A DNA stretch of 7,753 nt from an archaeon. GTDB lineage: Archaea; Aenigmatarchaeota; Aenigmatarchaeia; CG10238-14; SCSR01. Position numbers and translations under genes: made by a program. Below, piece after piece: positions 1-6,161 of the stretch (positions are counted from its first letter, which is position 1; every line of letters starts with the position of its first letter). The stretch covers positions 1 through 7,753 of the forward strand of contig SCSR01000060.1 in assembly GCA_004297575.1 (NCBI GenBank). Reading direction: 5' to 3'. The notes beneath the pieces were generated by a model. That model saw nothing but the letters and a program-made list of their open reading frames with translations. It had not been told where the DNA came from and did no database searches.

Positions 1-1
1 T

Positions 2-910
2 TTCATTGTCGTGGGATTGCTTGCGAATTATTTCACCCTGGCTTACGAGCTTTCCCGGCCGTATGTGCATTACGCCATACTGCTTGCAATAATTTTCATG
101 GTGCTTTCTGAAAGGAAACTGAAAAACATGCTCGGTGCGCTGGCAATCATAGTGCTTTCAGGATTATTCGGAGTGATTACTCTCGGCTCTTCAATCATCA
201 GTCAGCAGAACATCTTGTTCCCGATACTTTCCGGCATGTTCGGTATCAGCACGATTATTATCAGCATGAAGGATAAATCCAGATTGCCGAAACAGACAGA
301 TAATGAGAATCTAAAGCTCTCAACAAGAAATATTCTCAAATCAATACTCCTCGGTTCGGTCGCAGGCGTCATCGTTGGTTTTCTCCCGGCAATAGGCGTG
401 AGCCAGGCTGCGACCATGGTACAATATCTCGGCGGCATGGGAGAAGCGAGGAGTTTCCTGGTAAGCATGTCAGGCATCGGCACTTCGAATGAAATCTTTT
501 CCCTGTTGTCACTTTATCTTGTCGGCAATCCGCGCTCGGGCGCAAGCGTTGCTATCAGCCAAATTTTGCAGCCCACGTTCAACGACATACTGCTGTTCTC
601 GGGCGTGATAATCTTCACCGCAGGCATATCTTCCATGCTGACATTATACCTCGGCAAAAGGATTCCCAAGCTCATGGTCAGGCTGGACTACACTAAATTG
701 TCTCTTGCAATCCTTGCAGGCATCACAGCAATGGTATTTCTTGTCACAGGGATAGCCGGATTATTAGTAGCGTTAACATCAACTTCTATAGGATTATTGT
801 GCGCAAGCATCGAAGCGAAACGTGGCAACTGCATGGGCGTGCTCCTTGTGCCAAGTTTATTGTTTTTCTCAGGTCTGAATCCGATTGTAATGTCGGCTTT
901 AGGACTGTAA
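2..910 (+). CDS. TctA/DUF112-family membrane permease, C-terminal part (5' cut by window edge)
   Basis: This is a multi-pass membrane protein of the tripartite tricarboxylate transporter TctA (DUF112) family, most like the archaeal COG1784 branch. The frame is open to the left edge, so the GTG at 11 is probably an internal valine. About 302 residues remain, against roughly 400 for the family, so about a quarter is missing. Visible family marks are the glycine/proline loop GFLPAIGVSQAA near fragment residue 126, SGIGTSNEIFSLLSLY near 157 and PRSGASVAI near 177, all separated by long hydrophobic helices. A hydrophilic loop rich in K, D and N lies around residues 88-110. Bacterial TctA works with TctB and a periplasmic binding protein to import tricarboxylates. 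No such partners are seen here, and archaeal members are often solitary with unknown substrate. It ends 40 nt before the pilin pair. Family assignment is good; the substrate is not known. Confidence 0.8.
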   Translation, partial: FIVVGLLANYFTLAYELSRPYVHYAILLAIIFMVLSERKLKNMLGALAIIVLSGLFGVITLGSSIISQQNILFPILSGMFGISTIIISMKDKSRLPKQTDNENLKLSTRNILKSILLGSVAGVIVGFLPAIGVSQAATMVQYLGGMGEARSFLVSMSGIGTSNEIFSLLSLYLVGNPRSGASVAISQILQPTFNDILLFSGVIIFTAGISSMLTLYLGKRIPKLMVRLDYTKLSLAILAGITAMVFLVTGIAGLLVALTSTSIGLLCASIEAKRGNCMGVLLVPSLLFFSGLNPIVMSALGL

Positions 911-911
911 T

Positions 912-920
912 GTTTAAGAA
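912..920 (+). promoter_or_regulatory. Weak TATA-like box upstream of the pilin pair
   Basis: GTTTAAGAA directly after the tctA stop is centred about 35 nt before the ATG at 951. That would place a transcription start near 942 and give a leader of about 8 nt. A better-looking TTATATAA at 935-942 lies too close to the ATG to drive it. Both assignments are inference from spacing, and read-through from tctA is equally possible. Confidence 0.25.
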
Positions 921-950
921 CCCCCACGCACAAATTATATAAAGATATTG

Positions 951-1376
951 ATGAAAGCCATATCCCCTATGATTGCTACTATTTTGCTAATCGCGTTTAC
1001 TGTAGCCGTCGGAGGCATATTGAGCGTCTGGTTTTCCACTACGACGACATCGCAGACTGGTATAACCGGAGCAGCAGCACAGAATTACACGAGATGCGGT
1101 GGTGCTTCCATAAACATAGAGAGCGCAGGCAGCACGATTATACGATTTTCCAATCCTTCGCTTCAGACTGTATCAAGCATACAATTTTTGGCAACTGACG
1201 GCGCGAACTCTTGGCTGATAACGCCGACTACGACAAGCCTGACAACAGCTAACGCAACTACACAAGCTTGGGTCAAAGGTACGAACACGACTCTTACTGC
1301 AACTGGTCTTTGTTTATCATCTGTGCCTGTAGGCGGAAGGTGTGACAATACGATGTCATGCTGGACGGTAAGCTGA
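951..1376 (+). CDS. Type IV pilin-like protein, copy 1
   Basis: A 141-residue secreted or surface protein of the archaeal type IV pilin N-terminal domain family (PF07790-like). The leader is minimal: MKA, then ISPMIATILLIAF, where the PibD-type prepilin peptidase is expected to cut between A3 and I4. One hydrophobic helix (about 8-27) would anchor the protein or pack the filament core. The exposed part is Thr/Ser/Asn-rich, with cysteines at 49, 121, 131 and 137 that could form two disulfides, and sequons at N45, N101 and N112. I chose the ATG at 951 over the TTG at 948, because it aligns with copy 2 and codons 1-6 show only one amino-acid change between the copies. Its TGA abuts the ATG of copy 2. 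It could be a pilus, adhesion or archaellum-like subunit; no assembly ATPase or platform gene is visible to decide. Confidence 0.85.
   Translation: MKAISPMIATILLIAFTVAVGGILSVWFSTTTTSQTGITGAAAQNYTRCGGASINIESAGSTIIRFSNPSLQTVSSIQFLATDGANSWLITPTTTSLTTANATTQAWVKGTNTTLTATGLCLSSVPVGGRCDNTMSCWTVS
1029..1106 (+). repeat. 78-bp perfect direct repeat, copy A (inside pilin 1)
   Basis: Codons 27-52 of pilin 1 (WFSTTTT to CGGA) are identical base for base to codons 27-52 of pilin 2 at 1455-1532, an offset of 426 bp. The flanks are diverged at synonymous positions, so the identity cannot be explained by amino-acid constraint alone. Confidence 0.95.
1332..1366 (+). repeat. 35-bp perfect direct repeat, copy A (3' end of pilin 1)
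   Basis: Codons for GGRCDNTMSCW, with two bases of the next codon, match 1758-1792 exactly at the same 426-bp offset. The block covers the last two cysteines. Confidence 0.9.
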
Positions 1377-1802
1377 ATGAAAGGCATTTCGCCAATGATT
1401 GCAACTATACTTTTGATTGCATTCACTGTTGCGGTTGGCGGCATACTTAGTGTATGGTTTTCCACTACGACGACATCGCAGACTGGTATAACCGGAGCAG
1501 CAGCACAGAATTACACGAGATGCGGTGGTGCTGCAATCAACATCCAAAGCGTATCAAGTACTTTGATTAGATTCTCCAACCCTTCTATACAAACCATATC
1601 AAGCATCCAGTTCTTGGCAACTGATGGCAGCAATTCATGGGTTGTAACACCAAATATGACAAGCTTGACTGCATCTAACTTTACTACTGTTGCTTGGACT
1701 AAAGGAACAAATATTACATTGACTGCTACCGGCCTCTGTCTATCGTCTGTTCCAGTGGGCGGAAGGTGTGACAATACGATGTCATGCTGGACAGGCAGCT
1801 AA
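1377..1802 (+). CDS. Type IV pilin-like protein, copy 2 (tandem paralogue)
   Basis: A second 141-residue pilin-like protein that starts on the base after the stop of copy 1. It has the same plan: leader MKG, cleavage before ISPM, one N-terminal helix, and cysteines at 49, 121, 131 and 137. I count 20 amino-acid differences from copy 1, about 86% identity with no gaps. Nearly all lie in residues 53-113, the part likely to be exposed. Its sequons are N45, N93, N101 and N112, one more than copy 1. With no space between the genes, both are presumably made from one mRNA, and no separate ribosome-binding site stands out beyond the end of copy 1. Codon choice differs from copy 1 through most of the gene except two blocks of exact DNA identity. 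Function in a surface filament is inferred from family. Confidence 0.85.
   Translation: MKGISPMIATILLIAFTVAVGGILSVWFSTTTTSQTGITGAAAQNYTRCGGAAINIQSVSSTLIRFSNPSIQTISSIQFLATDGSNSWVVTPNMTSLTASNFTTVAWTKGTNITLTATGLCLSSVPVGGRCDNTMSCWTGS
1455..1532 (+). repeat. 78-bp perfect direct repeat, copy B (inside pilin 2)
   Basis: Partner of 1029-1106. The identity begins right after a GTC/GTA synonymous difference and ends where the codons become TCC in copy 1 and GCA in copy 2. Confidence 0.95.
1758..1792 (+). repeat. 35-bp perfect direct repeat, copy B (3' end of pilin 2)
   Basis: Partner of 1332-1366, near the end of pilin 2. After it the two genes diverge again, ending in T-V-S and T-G-S with different stop codons (TGA and TAA). 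Confidence 0.9.
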
Positions 1803-1846
1803 ATATTTAGCAAATCCTTCTTTAATGATTGTAATTATATAAGAAT

Positions 1847-2014
1847 TCAGATTCTGACTCTGCTTCTCTTCCATCTGACAATCTTGTCTACGCTGATCCT
1901 TCTGCTTCTTGCGCGCTTCATGCCGAACTTCTTGATATCAGCCCATCTCGGGGCGTTCCTTATCTTCCTAAGCTTGGCCAGCTTGATTTTCTTGGTGATG
2001 TGGTTTATTGCCAT
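1847..2014 (-). CDS. rpl39e: Large ribosomal subunit protein eL39 (L39e)
   Basis: A 55-residue, very basic protein matching the L39e family, a small protein that lines the exit tunnel of archaeal and eukaryotic large subunits. The pattern is clear: an N-terminal TKKIKLAK basic helix, then N-A-P-R-W, then a Lys/Arg stretch, and the typical ending W-K-R-S-R-V-R-I, equivalent to WRRSKLKV in other members. It is a few residues longer than the usual ~51, through an insert before the final Trp. No signal or membrane segment is present. The ATG shares its A with the TGA of rrp42 (TGATG), so translation is probably coupled and the gene belongs to the exosome operon. It ends 44 nt from the convergent pilin 2 gene. 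Family assignment is strong from the spacing of the conserved residues. Confidence 0.88.
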   Translation of the reverse strand: MAINHITKKIKLAKLRKIRNAPRWADIKKFGMKRARSRRISVDKIVRWKRSRVRI

Positions 2015-2769
2015 CAGATCAGTCCTCTCAGTTCTTCGCTCTTCTTCAAGGCGATGTCAATCATCTTGTCCACATCAGAGAACTCCAAAGTCCCGTGCCC
2101 CTGCTTCTGCATCGCACATATCTTGCCGTCATCCCTTATCGCGATGCTCATCTTCGCGTCTATGATAGACTCTTCTTCCAAAACAGGATCAACCAAAAGT
2201 GTGTTACCAACCTTCCCGACTGTGATGGTGATAGGCTTGAATGAGATAGGCAATTTTCCTGCAGGCTCTCCGCGCACTATCTTCTCGTTCTCGTACTTGG
2301 GTATGTAAGCGTTCCACAAGGCGGCAACTGCTGCAAGCCCTGCTGCATCCAACAGGTTTCCCTGGTGATTGATGATATGGATGTCAATATAAACAGACCA
2401 AACCTTCACCCCTGGCGTGATAACCAACTTGCTGAAATCGATGCACTTGCTCTCCCTCAAGCTCCTGTCGACCAGTCTTGCCAACTCTATCGCATCCTCT
2501 CCAGGCGGACCCGACTCGAAATCAGGCGAAGCCAATGGCGTGAATTCAGCTGAAACCATCATAGTGCCGTCGTTAGGCATGTCTGAGAATGGCGTACCTG
2601 TGTTCATCTTGACTCCGACTATGACTTCTGTATCTCCGATCCTGACGCGTGCAGAACCTTCTGCCGGACCGATGACACCTGTCTTTATCTCGATATTTCT
2701 ATACTGGTCAAACTTTCTCTCGTCGATCCTCGTCCCCTTTTGTATGAGCTCTAGCGCATAATTTTCCAT
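2014..2769 (-). CDS. rrp42: Exosome complex subunit Rrp42 (RNase PH-like, non-catalytic)
   Basis: 251 residues. Rrp42 alternates with Rrp41 in the hexameric RNase PH ring of the archaeal exosome, which degrades and tails RNA 3'-5' in the cytoplasm. Family marks are GTRIDERKFDQYR near the start, EGSARVRIGDTEVIVGVK, the PPGEDAIELARLVDRSLRES region (about 88-107), NLLDAAGLAAVAAL and DPVLEEESI (about 194-202). In the family this subunit lacks the catalytic aspartate pair but is needed for RNA binding and ring assembly. I start it at the ATG at 2769, not at the upstream TTG at 2793. A good AGGTGA (2780-2775) sits 5 nt before this ATG, and this start removes a 23-nt overlap with rrp41. One base separates it from the rrp41 stop, and its own stop overlaps the rpl39e start. 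Confidence 0.95.
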   Translation of the reverse strand: MENYALELIQKGTRIDERKFDQYRNIEIKTGVIGPAEGSARVRIGDTEVIVGVKMNTGTPFSDMPNDGTMMVSAEFTPLASPDFESGPPGEDAIELARLVDRSLRESKCIDFSKLVITPGVKVWSVYIDIHIINHQGNLLDAAGLAAVAALWNAYIPKYENEKIVRGEPAGKLPISFKPITITVGKVGNTLLVDPVLEEESIIDAKMSIAIRDDGKICAMQKQGHGTLEFSDVDKMIDIALKKSEELRGLI

Positions 2770-2770
2770 T

Positions 2771-3490
2771 TTATTCACCTGTATATTTCTCAAGCAACAG
2801 TTTCTTCTGTTGCTCGTTTATCTTGTGGCAGTTCTCCTTGGCAAAAGACAAGACCGTCATCACCTCGTCCTTTGTAAGTACGCCATCCATCTGCAAAAGC
2901 GTAATCCTGTCCGTCCTAGGCATGATAGCGACTGCGACATCCGACTGGGAGTTCTGGTCTTCTGTACCGTTCAAGTCGACAATCAGCGTATCGTCAATCT
3001 TTCCGACCGAGACAGCAGTCACCATATCTTTCATCGGCGCACCTGCAGCGACCAGTGCCAATGATGCGGCATTTATCCCGGTAACACGCGTGCTTCCATC
3101 TGCCTGGATTATCTCTACATAAACATCAATCGTCGCCTTGGGAAAGTCTTCCAAAAATATCGATGGCTCTAGCGCAAGCCTGACGACCTTTGAAATCTCA
3201 GTGCTTCTCCTGTCTGGGCCTGGGGATTTCCTGTCAACAACCGAGAACGGTGCCATGTTGTACCTTGTCCTGATGATTCCTGTATCCGATTCCTGCATGA
3301 ACCTCGGAAACAAAGTCCTTGGGCCATAGACTGCTGCAACAGCAGTAGTCTTGCCGAATGACACTTCAGCCGAACCGTTCGCGCGGCTTACCACGTCCAA
3401 TCTCATGCTTATCGGTCGCACATCCTCTGGCGCCCTTCCGTCTGTCCTCTTGCCGTCTACAATCAATTGCACATCAGATTTCTTTCCCAT
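2771..3490 (-). CDS. rrp41: Exosome complex exonuclease subunit Rrp41 (catalytic RNase PH-like)
   Basis: 239 residues, full family length. Rrp41 is the phosphorolytic active subunit of the archaeal exosome ring: it releases nucleoside diphosphates from RNA 3' ends and can run in reverse to add tails. Visible marks are RTDGR (15-19), GSAEVSFGKT, AAVYGPR, RYNMAPFS (76-83), ERK-like DRKSPGPDRR (86-95), the phosphate-loop arginine in GSTR (R135), and the acidic pair D178 and D184. The six-residue spacing of that pair (TED-x5-D) matches the catalytic aspartates of characterised archaeal Rrp41. ITLLQMDG follows. All residues I know to be needed are present, so an active enzyme is expected. The gene starts 3 nt after the rrp4 stop and ends 1 nt before rrp42, in a tight rrp4-rrp41-rrp42 order that keeps the subunits in proportion. 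Confidence 0.96.
   Translation of the reverse strand: MGKKSDVQLIVDGKRTDGRAPEDVRPISMRLDVVSRANGSAEVSFGKTTAVAAVYGPRTLFPRFMQESDTGIIRTRYNMAPFSVVDRKSPGPDRRSTEISKVVRLALEPSIFLEDFPKATIDVYVEIIQADGSTRVTGINAASLALVAAGAPMKDMVTAVSVGKIDDTLIVDLNGTEDQNSQSDVAVAIMPRTDRITLLQMDGVLTKDEVMTVLSFAKENCHKINEQQKKLLLEKYTGE
2775..2780 (-). promoter_or_regulatory. Shine-Dalgarno site deciding the rrp42 start
   Basis: AGGTGA, read on the minus strand, lies within the last codons of rrp41 and 5 nt before the rrp42 ATG. It matches the archaeal anti-SD well. It supports the ATG at 2769 over the TTG at 2793. Confidence 0.7.
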
Positions 3491-3493
3491 AAT

Positions 3494-4147
3494 CTATCCC
3501 AGCATCTTCTCCACTTTTTCTGTCAATCCCTTCAGGTGAGATTCCCTCTCTATCATCAAAATCGTCTCTATCGCCTTGGCCTTGTCATCGCCGCGTATCC
3601 ACACCAAGCCGTTCTGCCCTGTATAAATGTCACACTTGGTCTTTTGCTTGATCAGCTGCACCATGCTCCCAGCCTTGCCGATTATCCTTGGTATCTTGCT
3701 CGGAGTAACGTTCAGTATCGCCCCGCTGAAAAGCTTCCTGCTCATCATGTCCCTCATGCTCGCCTGCACGTTCATGCCCTTTGTGACCTTGGATATCCTG
3801 CAGAAGATGACATCGCCTACGTCGAAAAACCTGCTGATATCCTCGCGTGAAGTGTCAACATATTCATCGACCGCTTCTGCCAACGGCAGGAATGCTGTAT
3901 AAGGAGAATTGATGTCAACTGTCCATCCGGAAACTTCTACGCTCTTTATCGTGCCTATCACCCTGTCGCCCATGACCGGCAGATATACTCCTGACATTGG
4001 GATAACTGAAATCTCGACCTCGCTGGCGCGTGGGATGCCCAGCACAGCAGAATAGACATTTTCACCTTCGACAAAAGTGCCCCTGCCGAATCTTCTTCCT
4101 TTCCTCTCCCCAATGAGGTCCCCTGGCAAAACTAACTTTGTATCCAT
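3494..4147 (-). CDS. rrp4: Exosome RNA-binding cap subunit Rrp4
   Basis: 217 residues. Rrp4 forms, alone or mixed with Csl4, the trimeric cap over the RNase PH ring and feeds RNA into the channel. The domain order is as expected: an N-terminal beta domain (about 1-52, with VLPGDLIG), an S1 RNA-binding domain (about 57-130, with GDRVIGTIKSV and the closing V-x-A-S), then a KH domain (about 140-205) with its GxxG loop as GKAG at 157-160 within P-R-I-I-G-K-A-G. A GTGAT ribosome-binding motif (4155-4151) lies 3 nt before the ATG. It follows SBDS after 37 nt and precedes rrp41 by 3 nt. No Csl4 or DnaG gene is in the window, so the second cap type would have to be encoded elsewhere. Confidence 0.95.
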   Translation of the reverse strand: MDTKLVLPGDLIGERKGRRFGRGTFVEGENVYSAVLGIPRASEVEISVIPMSGVYLPVMGDRVIGTIKSVEVSGWTVDINSPYTAFLPLAEAVDEYVDTSREDISRFFDVGDVIFCRISKVTKGMNVQASMRDMMSRKLFSGAILNVTPSKIPRIIGKAGSMVQLIKQKTKCDIYTGQNGLVWIRGDDKAKAIETILMIERESHLKGLTEKVEKMLG

Positions 4148-4150
4148 GTT

Positions 4151-4155
4151 ATCAC
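4151..4155 (-). promoter_or_regulatory. GTGAT ribosome-binding site of rrp4
   Basis: GTGAT, minus strand, with 3 nt spacing to the rrp4 ATG. It is the same core as at psmA, where the spacing is 5 nt, and is complementary to the archaeal 16S tail. Confidence 0.5.
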
Positions 4156-4184
4156 GTGTCTAAAAATATTGGAAAAGAAACCTT

Positions 4185-4895
4185 TTAAACGTCCTCCCTT
4201 TTCAAAACTTTCACTTCATACTGCCCGTGAGTCAGGTTTGCAAGCTTTTGCGTCAGCTCGTCCTGCACTCCAGCCATGATTTCCAGGTTCACCTGCAGGC
4301 TCCCGTCATTCAGCCATTGCTCCTGCTGCATGTTGCCTGCTGTCTTTAGCACCGGATAAGCCTTGCCTGCGAACTGGGGAGTGATCTTCAGCTGTAAAAC
4401 AATCTTCTGGAACTTTATCGGGAGTATGGGCTTGATGACTTTTAATATCTTGTCCACCTGCACGTTGGCATCTGCAAAAGGGTCAACGTTCACTCCAGCT
4501 TGGTCCATGGCATTTAATATCCTCTGCGGCGGATGAGGCAGGTTATTCTGCGGGTTTACGGCTTGCCTGGCGATGATAGCGGCGATTTGCGTCCTCTTTT
4601 GTTCCACCATCTGCCTCCTTTGTTCTGTAGTGACTTGCATCTCTCCCTGCTTGATGATTTTTTCCGCGATCTTGTACGCATCGGTTGTGCCGAATGCACC
4701 CTGCAAATCAGCCGCTGCCACTTCCTCAGTGGTCTTGGCATCCTTGTAAACAACAGGATAAGCGAGAATGTCTGACATGCTTATAGAAGCGCCTTTCTTG
4801 AATTCCAGCGCCTTGTTAGGGTCTACCAAAATTTCGAATTTCTTACTGCCAATGCTTAATCTGGCTGTAACAGCCTTGTCCACGTTTACTGACAC
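4185..4895 (-). CDS. SBDS / Sdo1 family ribosome maturation protein
   Basis: 236 residues, standard archaeal length. SBDS (Sdo1) binds the large ribosomal subunit and, in eukaryotes, helps the EFL1 GTPase release eIF6. The archaeal protein is thought to act similarly in subunit maturation. The three domains are visible: an N-terminal FYSH domain (about 1-88, with EILVDPNKALEFKKG), a helical middle domain (about 90-160, with TTEQRR and the conserved N-x-x-x-P-HPPQRI at 118-126), and a C-terminal ferredoxin-like domain (about 163-236). The start is GTG at 4895, which gives the usual short lead-in to the K-A-V-x-A-R-L segment. A purine-rich GAGAGAT stands 4 nt before it. The 85-nt gap upstream could hold a separate promoter for the SBDS-exosome part of the cluster. 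Confidence 0.96.
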   Translation of the reverse strand: MSVNVDKAVTARLSIGSKKFEILVDPNKALEFKKGASISMSDILAYPVVYKDAKTTEEVAAADLQGAFGTTDAYKIAEKIIKQGEMQVTTEQRRQMVEQKRTQIAAIIARQAVNPQNNLPHPPQRILNAMDQAGVNVDPFADANVQVDKILKVIKPILPIKFQKIVLQLKITPQFAGKAYPVLKTAGNMQQEQWLNDGSLQVNLEIMAGVQDELTQKLANLTHGQYEVKVLKREDV

Positions 4896-4940
4896 TTTTA
4901 TCTCTCTTTTCTAGTTCACTTGATATTGATATTTCGGTGG

Positions 4941-4948
4941 ATTTAAGC
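4941..4948 (-). promoter_or_regulatory. Possible TATA box for SBDS-exosome operon
   Basis: GCTTAAAT on the minus strand is centred about 50 nt before the SBDS GTG. A start of transcription about 26 nt downstream, near 4918, would leave a leader of about 22 nt holding the GAGAGAT motif. It is supported only by sequence and spacing. Confidence 0.35.
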
Positions 4949-4980
4949 GTTTGGAATACTAATCAAAAAGCAATTCACTT

Positions 4981-5409
4981 TCAGGTGAAACTGGATGCCA
5001 GTTGTTCTTGGCCAAGAATTCTGACTTTCGCAGTATTAAACGGATAAGTATTGCATTCCAGAATTGCATTTTCTGTCTCTTTCAATAGAGAATCCTTTAT
5101 TCTATTTGCACCGCCATTGGCACTTTGTAATTGTGCACTTACATATTTCGCCCCATCTTCAATTGTACTTGCTAGTCTCGATATGTCAGCAATTCCATCT
5201 ACCACATTGTTTAATGCCATAACATCCTTTAATGCGCCATCTTCATAAAATTCAATGACATAAAATGATACTGGCCTATTTCCGATTAGCTCTTTTGCAT
5301 ATCCAGCTCGTGTAAATGGCATTTTATTTTTTGCAAGATATTCTTCTAATGAAGAGGAATATTGAGTAGAACGAATTTTCACACGCACAAGACCTATGTG
5401 TCTGTCCAT
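4981..5409 (-). CDS. Unrecognised 142-aa protein between psmA and SBDS
   Basis: I do not recognise a family. The protein has an N-terminal basic strand (HIGLVRVKIRS), a helix (SSLEEYLAKN), a hydrophobic strand VSFYVIEFYEDG, then a long mostly helical stretch (about 66-118) and a final strand (KVRIL). There is no signal peptide or membrane helix, and one cysteine (in LECNTY). A TTTAAAT box 28 nt before the ATG suggests leaderless transcription of its own. The region is much more AT-rich than its neighbours (about 36% GC over five lines counted by eye, against about 52% in psmA), which suggests later arrival or weak expression. RNase P subunit genes often lie in this part of the cluster in other archaea, but I see no Pop5 or Rpp30 motif. 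Coding is supported by the uninterrupted frame, the ATG placement and the fit between flanking genes. Confidence 0.7.
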   Translation of the reverse strand: MDRHIGLVRVKIRSTQYSSSLEEYLAKNKMPFTRAGYAKELIGNRPVSFYVIEFYEDGALKDVMALNNVVDGIADISRLASTIEDGAKYVSAQLQSANGGANRIKDSLLKETENAILECNTYPFNTAKVRILGQEQLASSFT

Positions 5410-5433
5410 AGAATAATTTTTAAAAATTTAACG

Positions 5434-5441
5434 ATTTAAAC
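5434..5441 (-). promoter_or_regulatory. TATA box of the 142-aa ORF (leaderless)
   Basis: GTTTAAAT on the minus strand is centred about 28 nt before the ATG at 5409. That is the distance expected when transcription starts at or next to the start codon. No ribosome-binding motif lies between the two, which agrees with a leaderless mRNA. Confidence 0.5.
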
Positions 5442-5448
5442 ATTCTGA

Positions 5449-6156
5449 TTACTTGAGCAGCTTGTCCAAGTCTTCCCTGGTGAATTTCTTGAACTTGGAG
5501 CCTTTCTTCACAACAACAATGTCAATCGTATCTTTGCCAGCGCCCTTTTCTGTCTTGGTCAACGCGTCAACGGCCAGGTCAACCGCGTCCTTCTCGCTCA
5601 TGCCTGGCTTCCACTTTTGCTTGAAAATCTTGTTTGCCATTATGGCTCCGCGACCGATTGCATATGCCTGCCATTCGTAAAGCATGCCTGACGGGTCACA
5701 TTCCACTAGGTGAACACCAGTCTTGTCATGCCCGCCAATCAAAAACGAAACTCCATAAGGCCTCAAACCTGCATAAAGCGTCGATATCTGCATCCTGTCG
5801 CCGATGACATGTGCGATGTTCCATGTATCGATAGGCTCGTCATAAGTGATCTTGTTTATCTGTGCTCGTATCCTTGCTTGTGTGACGATGACACGGGCAT
5901 CTGCAAGCAACCCTGCTGTCACAGCTCCGATGTGGCTGTCAAGCTCGAAAATCTTCTCAGCTGAAGCAGGCACCATCAGGTCGATTGTCGGCTTTACTGT
6001 TGCCAACACCACGCCGTCCTTGAATGAAATGCCCAAACATGTGCTTCCTCTCTTGACTGCTTCCTTGGCATACTCTACCTGGAACAGTCTCCCGTCTGGC
6101 GAGAACACCGCTATCGTGCGGTCGTATCCCATGTATTCAGGCATTATCTCTGGCAT
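5449..6156 (-). CDS. psmA: 20S proteasome alpha subunit
   Basis: 235 residues. PsmA forms the outer seven-membered rings of the archaeal 20S proteasome, gates entry to the proteolytic chamber and docks the PAN or Cdc48 ATPases. The N-terminal alpha signature is complete: GYDRTIAVFSPDGRLFQVEY (10-29), then A-K-E-A-V-K-R-G. The lysine of the pocket that accepts HbYX tails of activator ATPases is present (K68 in A-E-K-I). RPYGVSFLIGG, GRGAIMANKI and the C-terminal EDLDKLL helix also fit the family. It has no N-terminal nucleophile threonine, as expected for an alpha subunit; the beta subunit is not in this window. The ATG at 6156 has GTGAT 5 nt upstream. This gene heads the minus-strand cluster and reads away from tRNA-Glu. 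Confidence 0.97.
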   Translation of the reverse strand: MPEIMPEYMGYDRTIAVFSPDGRLFQVEYAKEAVKRGSTCLGISFKDGVVLATVKPTIDLMVPASAEKIFELDSHIGAVTAGLLADARVIVTQARIRAQINKITYDEPIDTWNIAHVIGDRMQISTLYAGLRPYGVSFLIGGHDKTGVHLVECDPSGMLYEWQAYAIGRGAIMANKIFKQKWKPGMSEKDAVDLAVDALTKTEKGAGKDTIDIVVVKKGSKFKKFTREDLDKLLK

Positions 6157-6161
6157 GTATT

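Noticed and set aside
11..13. GTG as the start of the TctA-like gene
   Set aside because: The frame is open to the left edge and the protein would lack about 100 residues of the family.
935..942. TTATATAA as the pilin promoter
   Set aside because: It is centred only about 13 nt before the ATG at 951, so transcription would start inside the gene and lose the signal peptide. Codons 1-6 are under clear protein-level constraint between the two copies, so the ATG at 951 must be used.
951..1802. Diversity-generating retroelement with the two pilins as template and variable repeat
   Set aside because: Differences are not confined to adenines, both copies are intact coding genes, and no reverse transcriptase is present in the window.
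1803..1846. Transcription terminator between pilin 2 and rpl39e
   Set aside because: The 44 nt are AT-rich, but I see neither a clear T run nor a hairpin on either strand that would justify a call.
1884..2308. Plus-strand open frames opposite rpl39e and rrp42
   Set aside because: They give low-complexity Ser/Arg-rich products with no family match and lie antisense to well-conserved genes.
2770..2793. TTG at 2793 as the rrp42 start
   Set aside because: It would overlap rrp41 by 23 nt, has no ribosome-binding motif, and adds residues not typical of the family. The ATG at 2769 has AGGTGA at the right distance.
4981..5409. Calling the 142-aa protein Pop5 or Rpp30 from its position
   Set aside because: None of the motifs I know for these RNase P subunits is visible. 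Position alone is not enough, so it is left unnamed.
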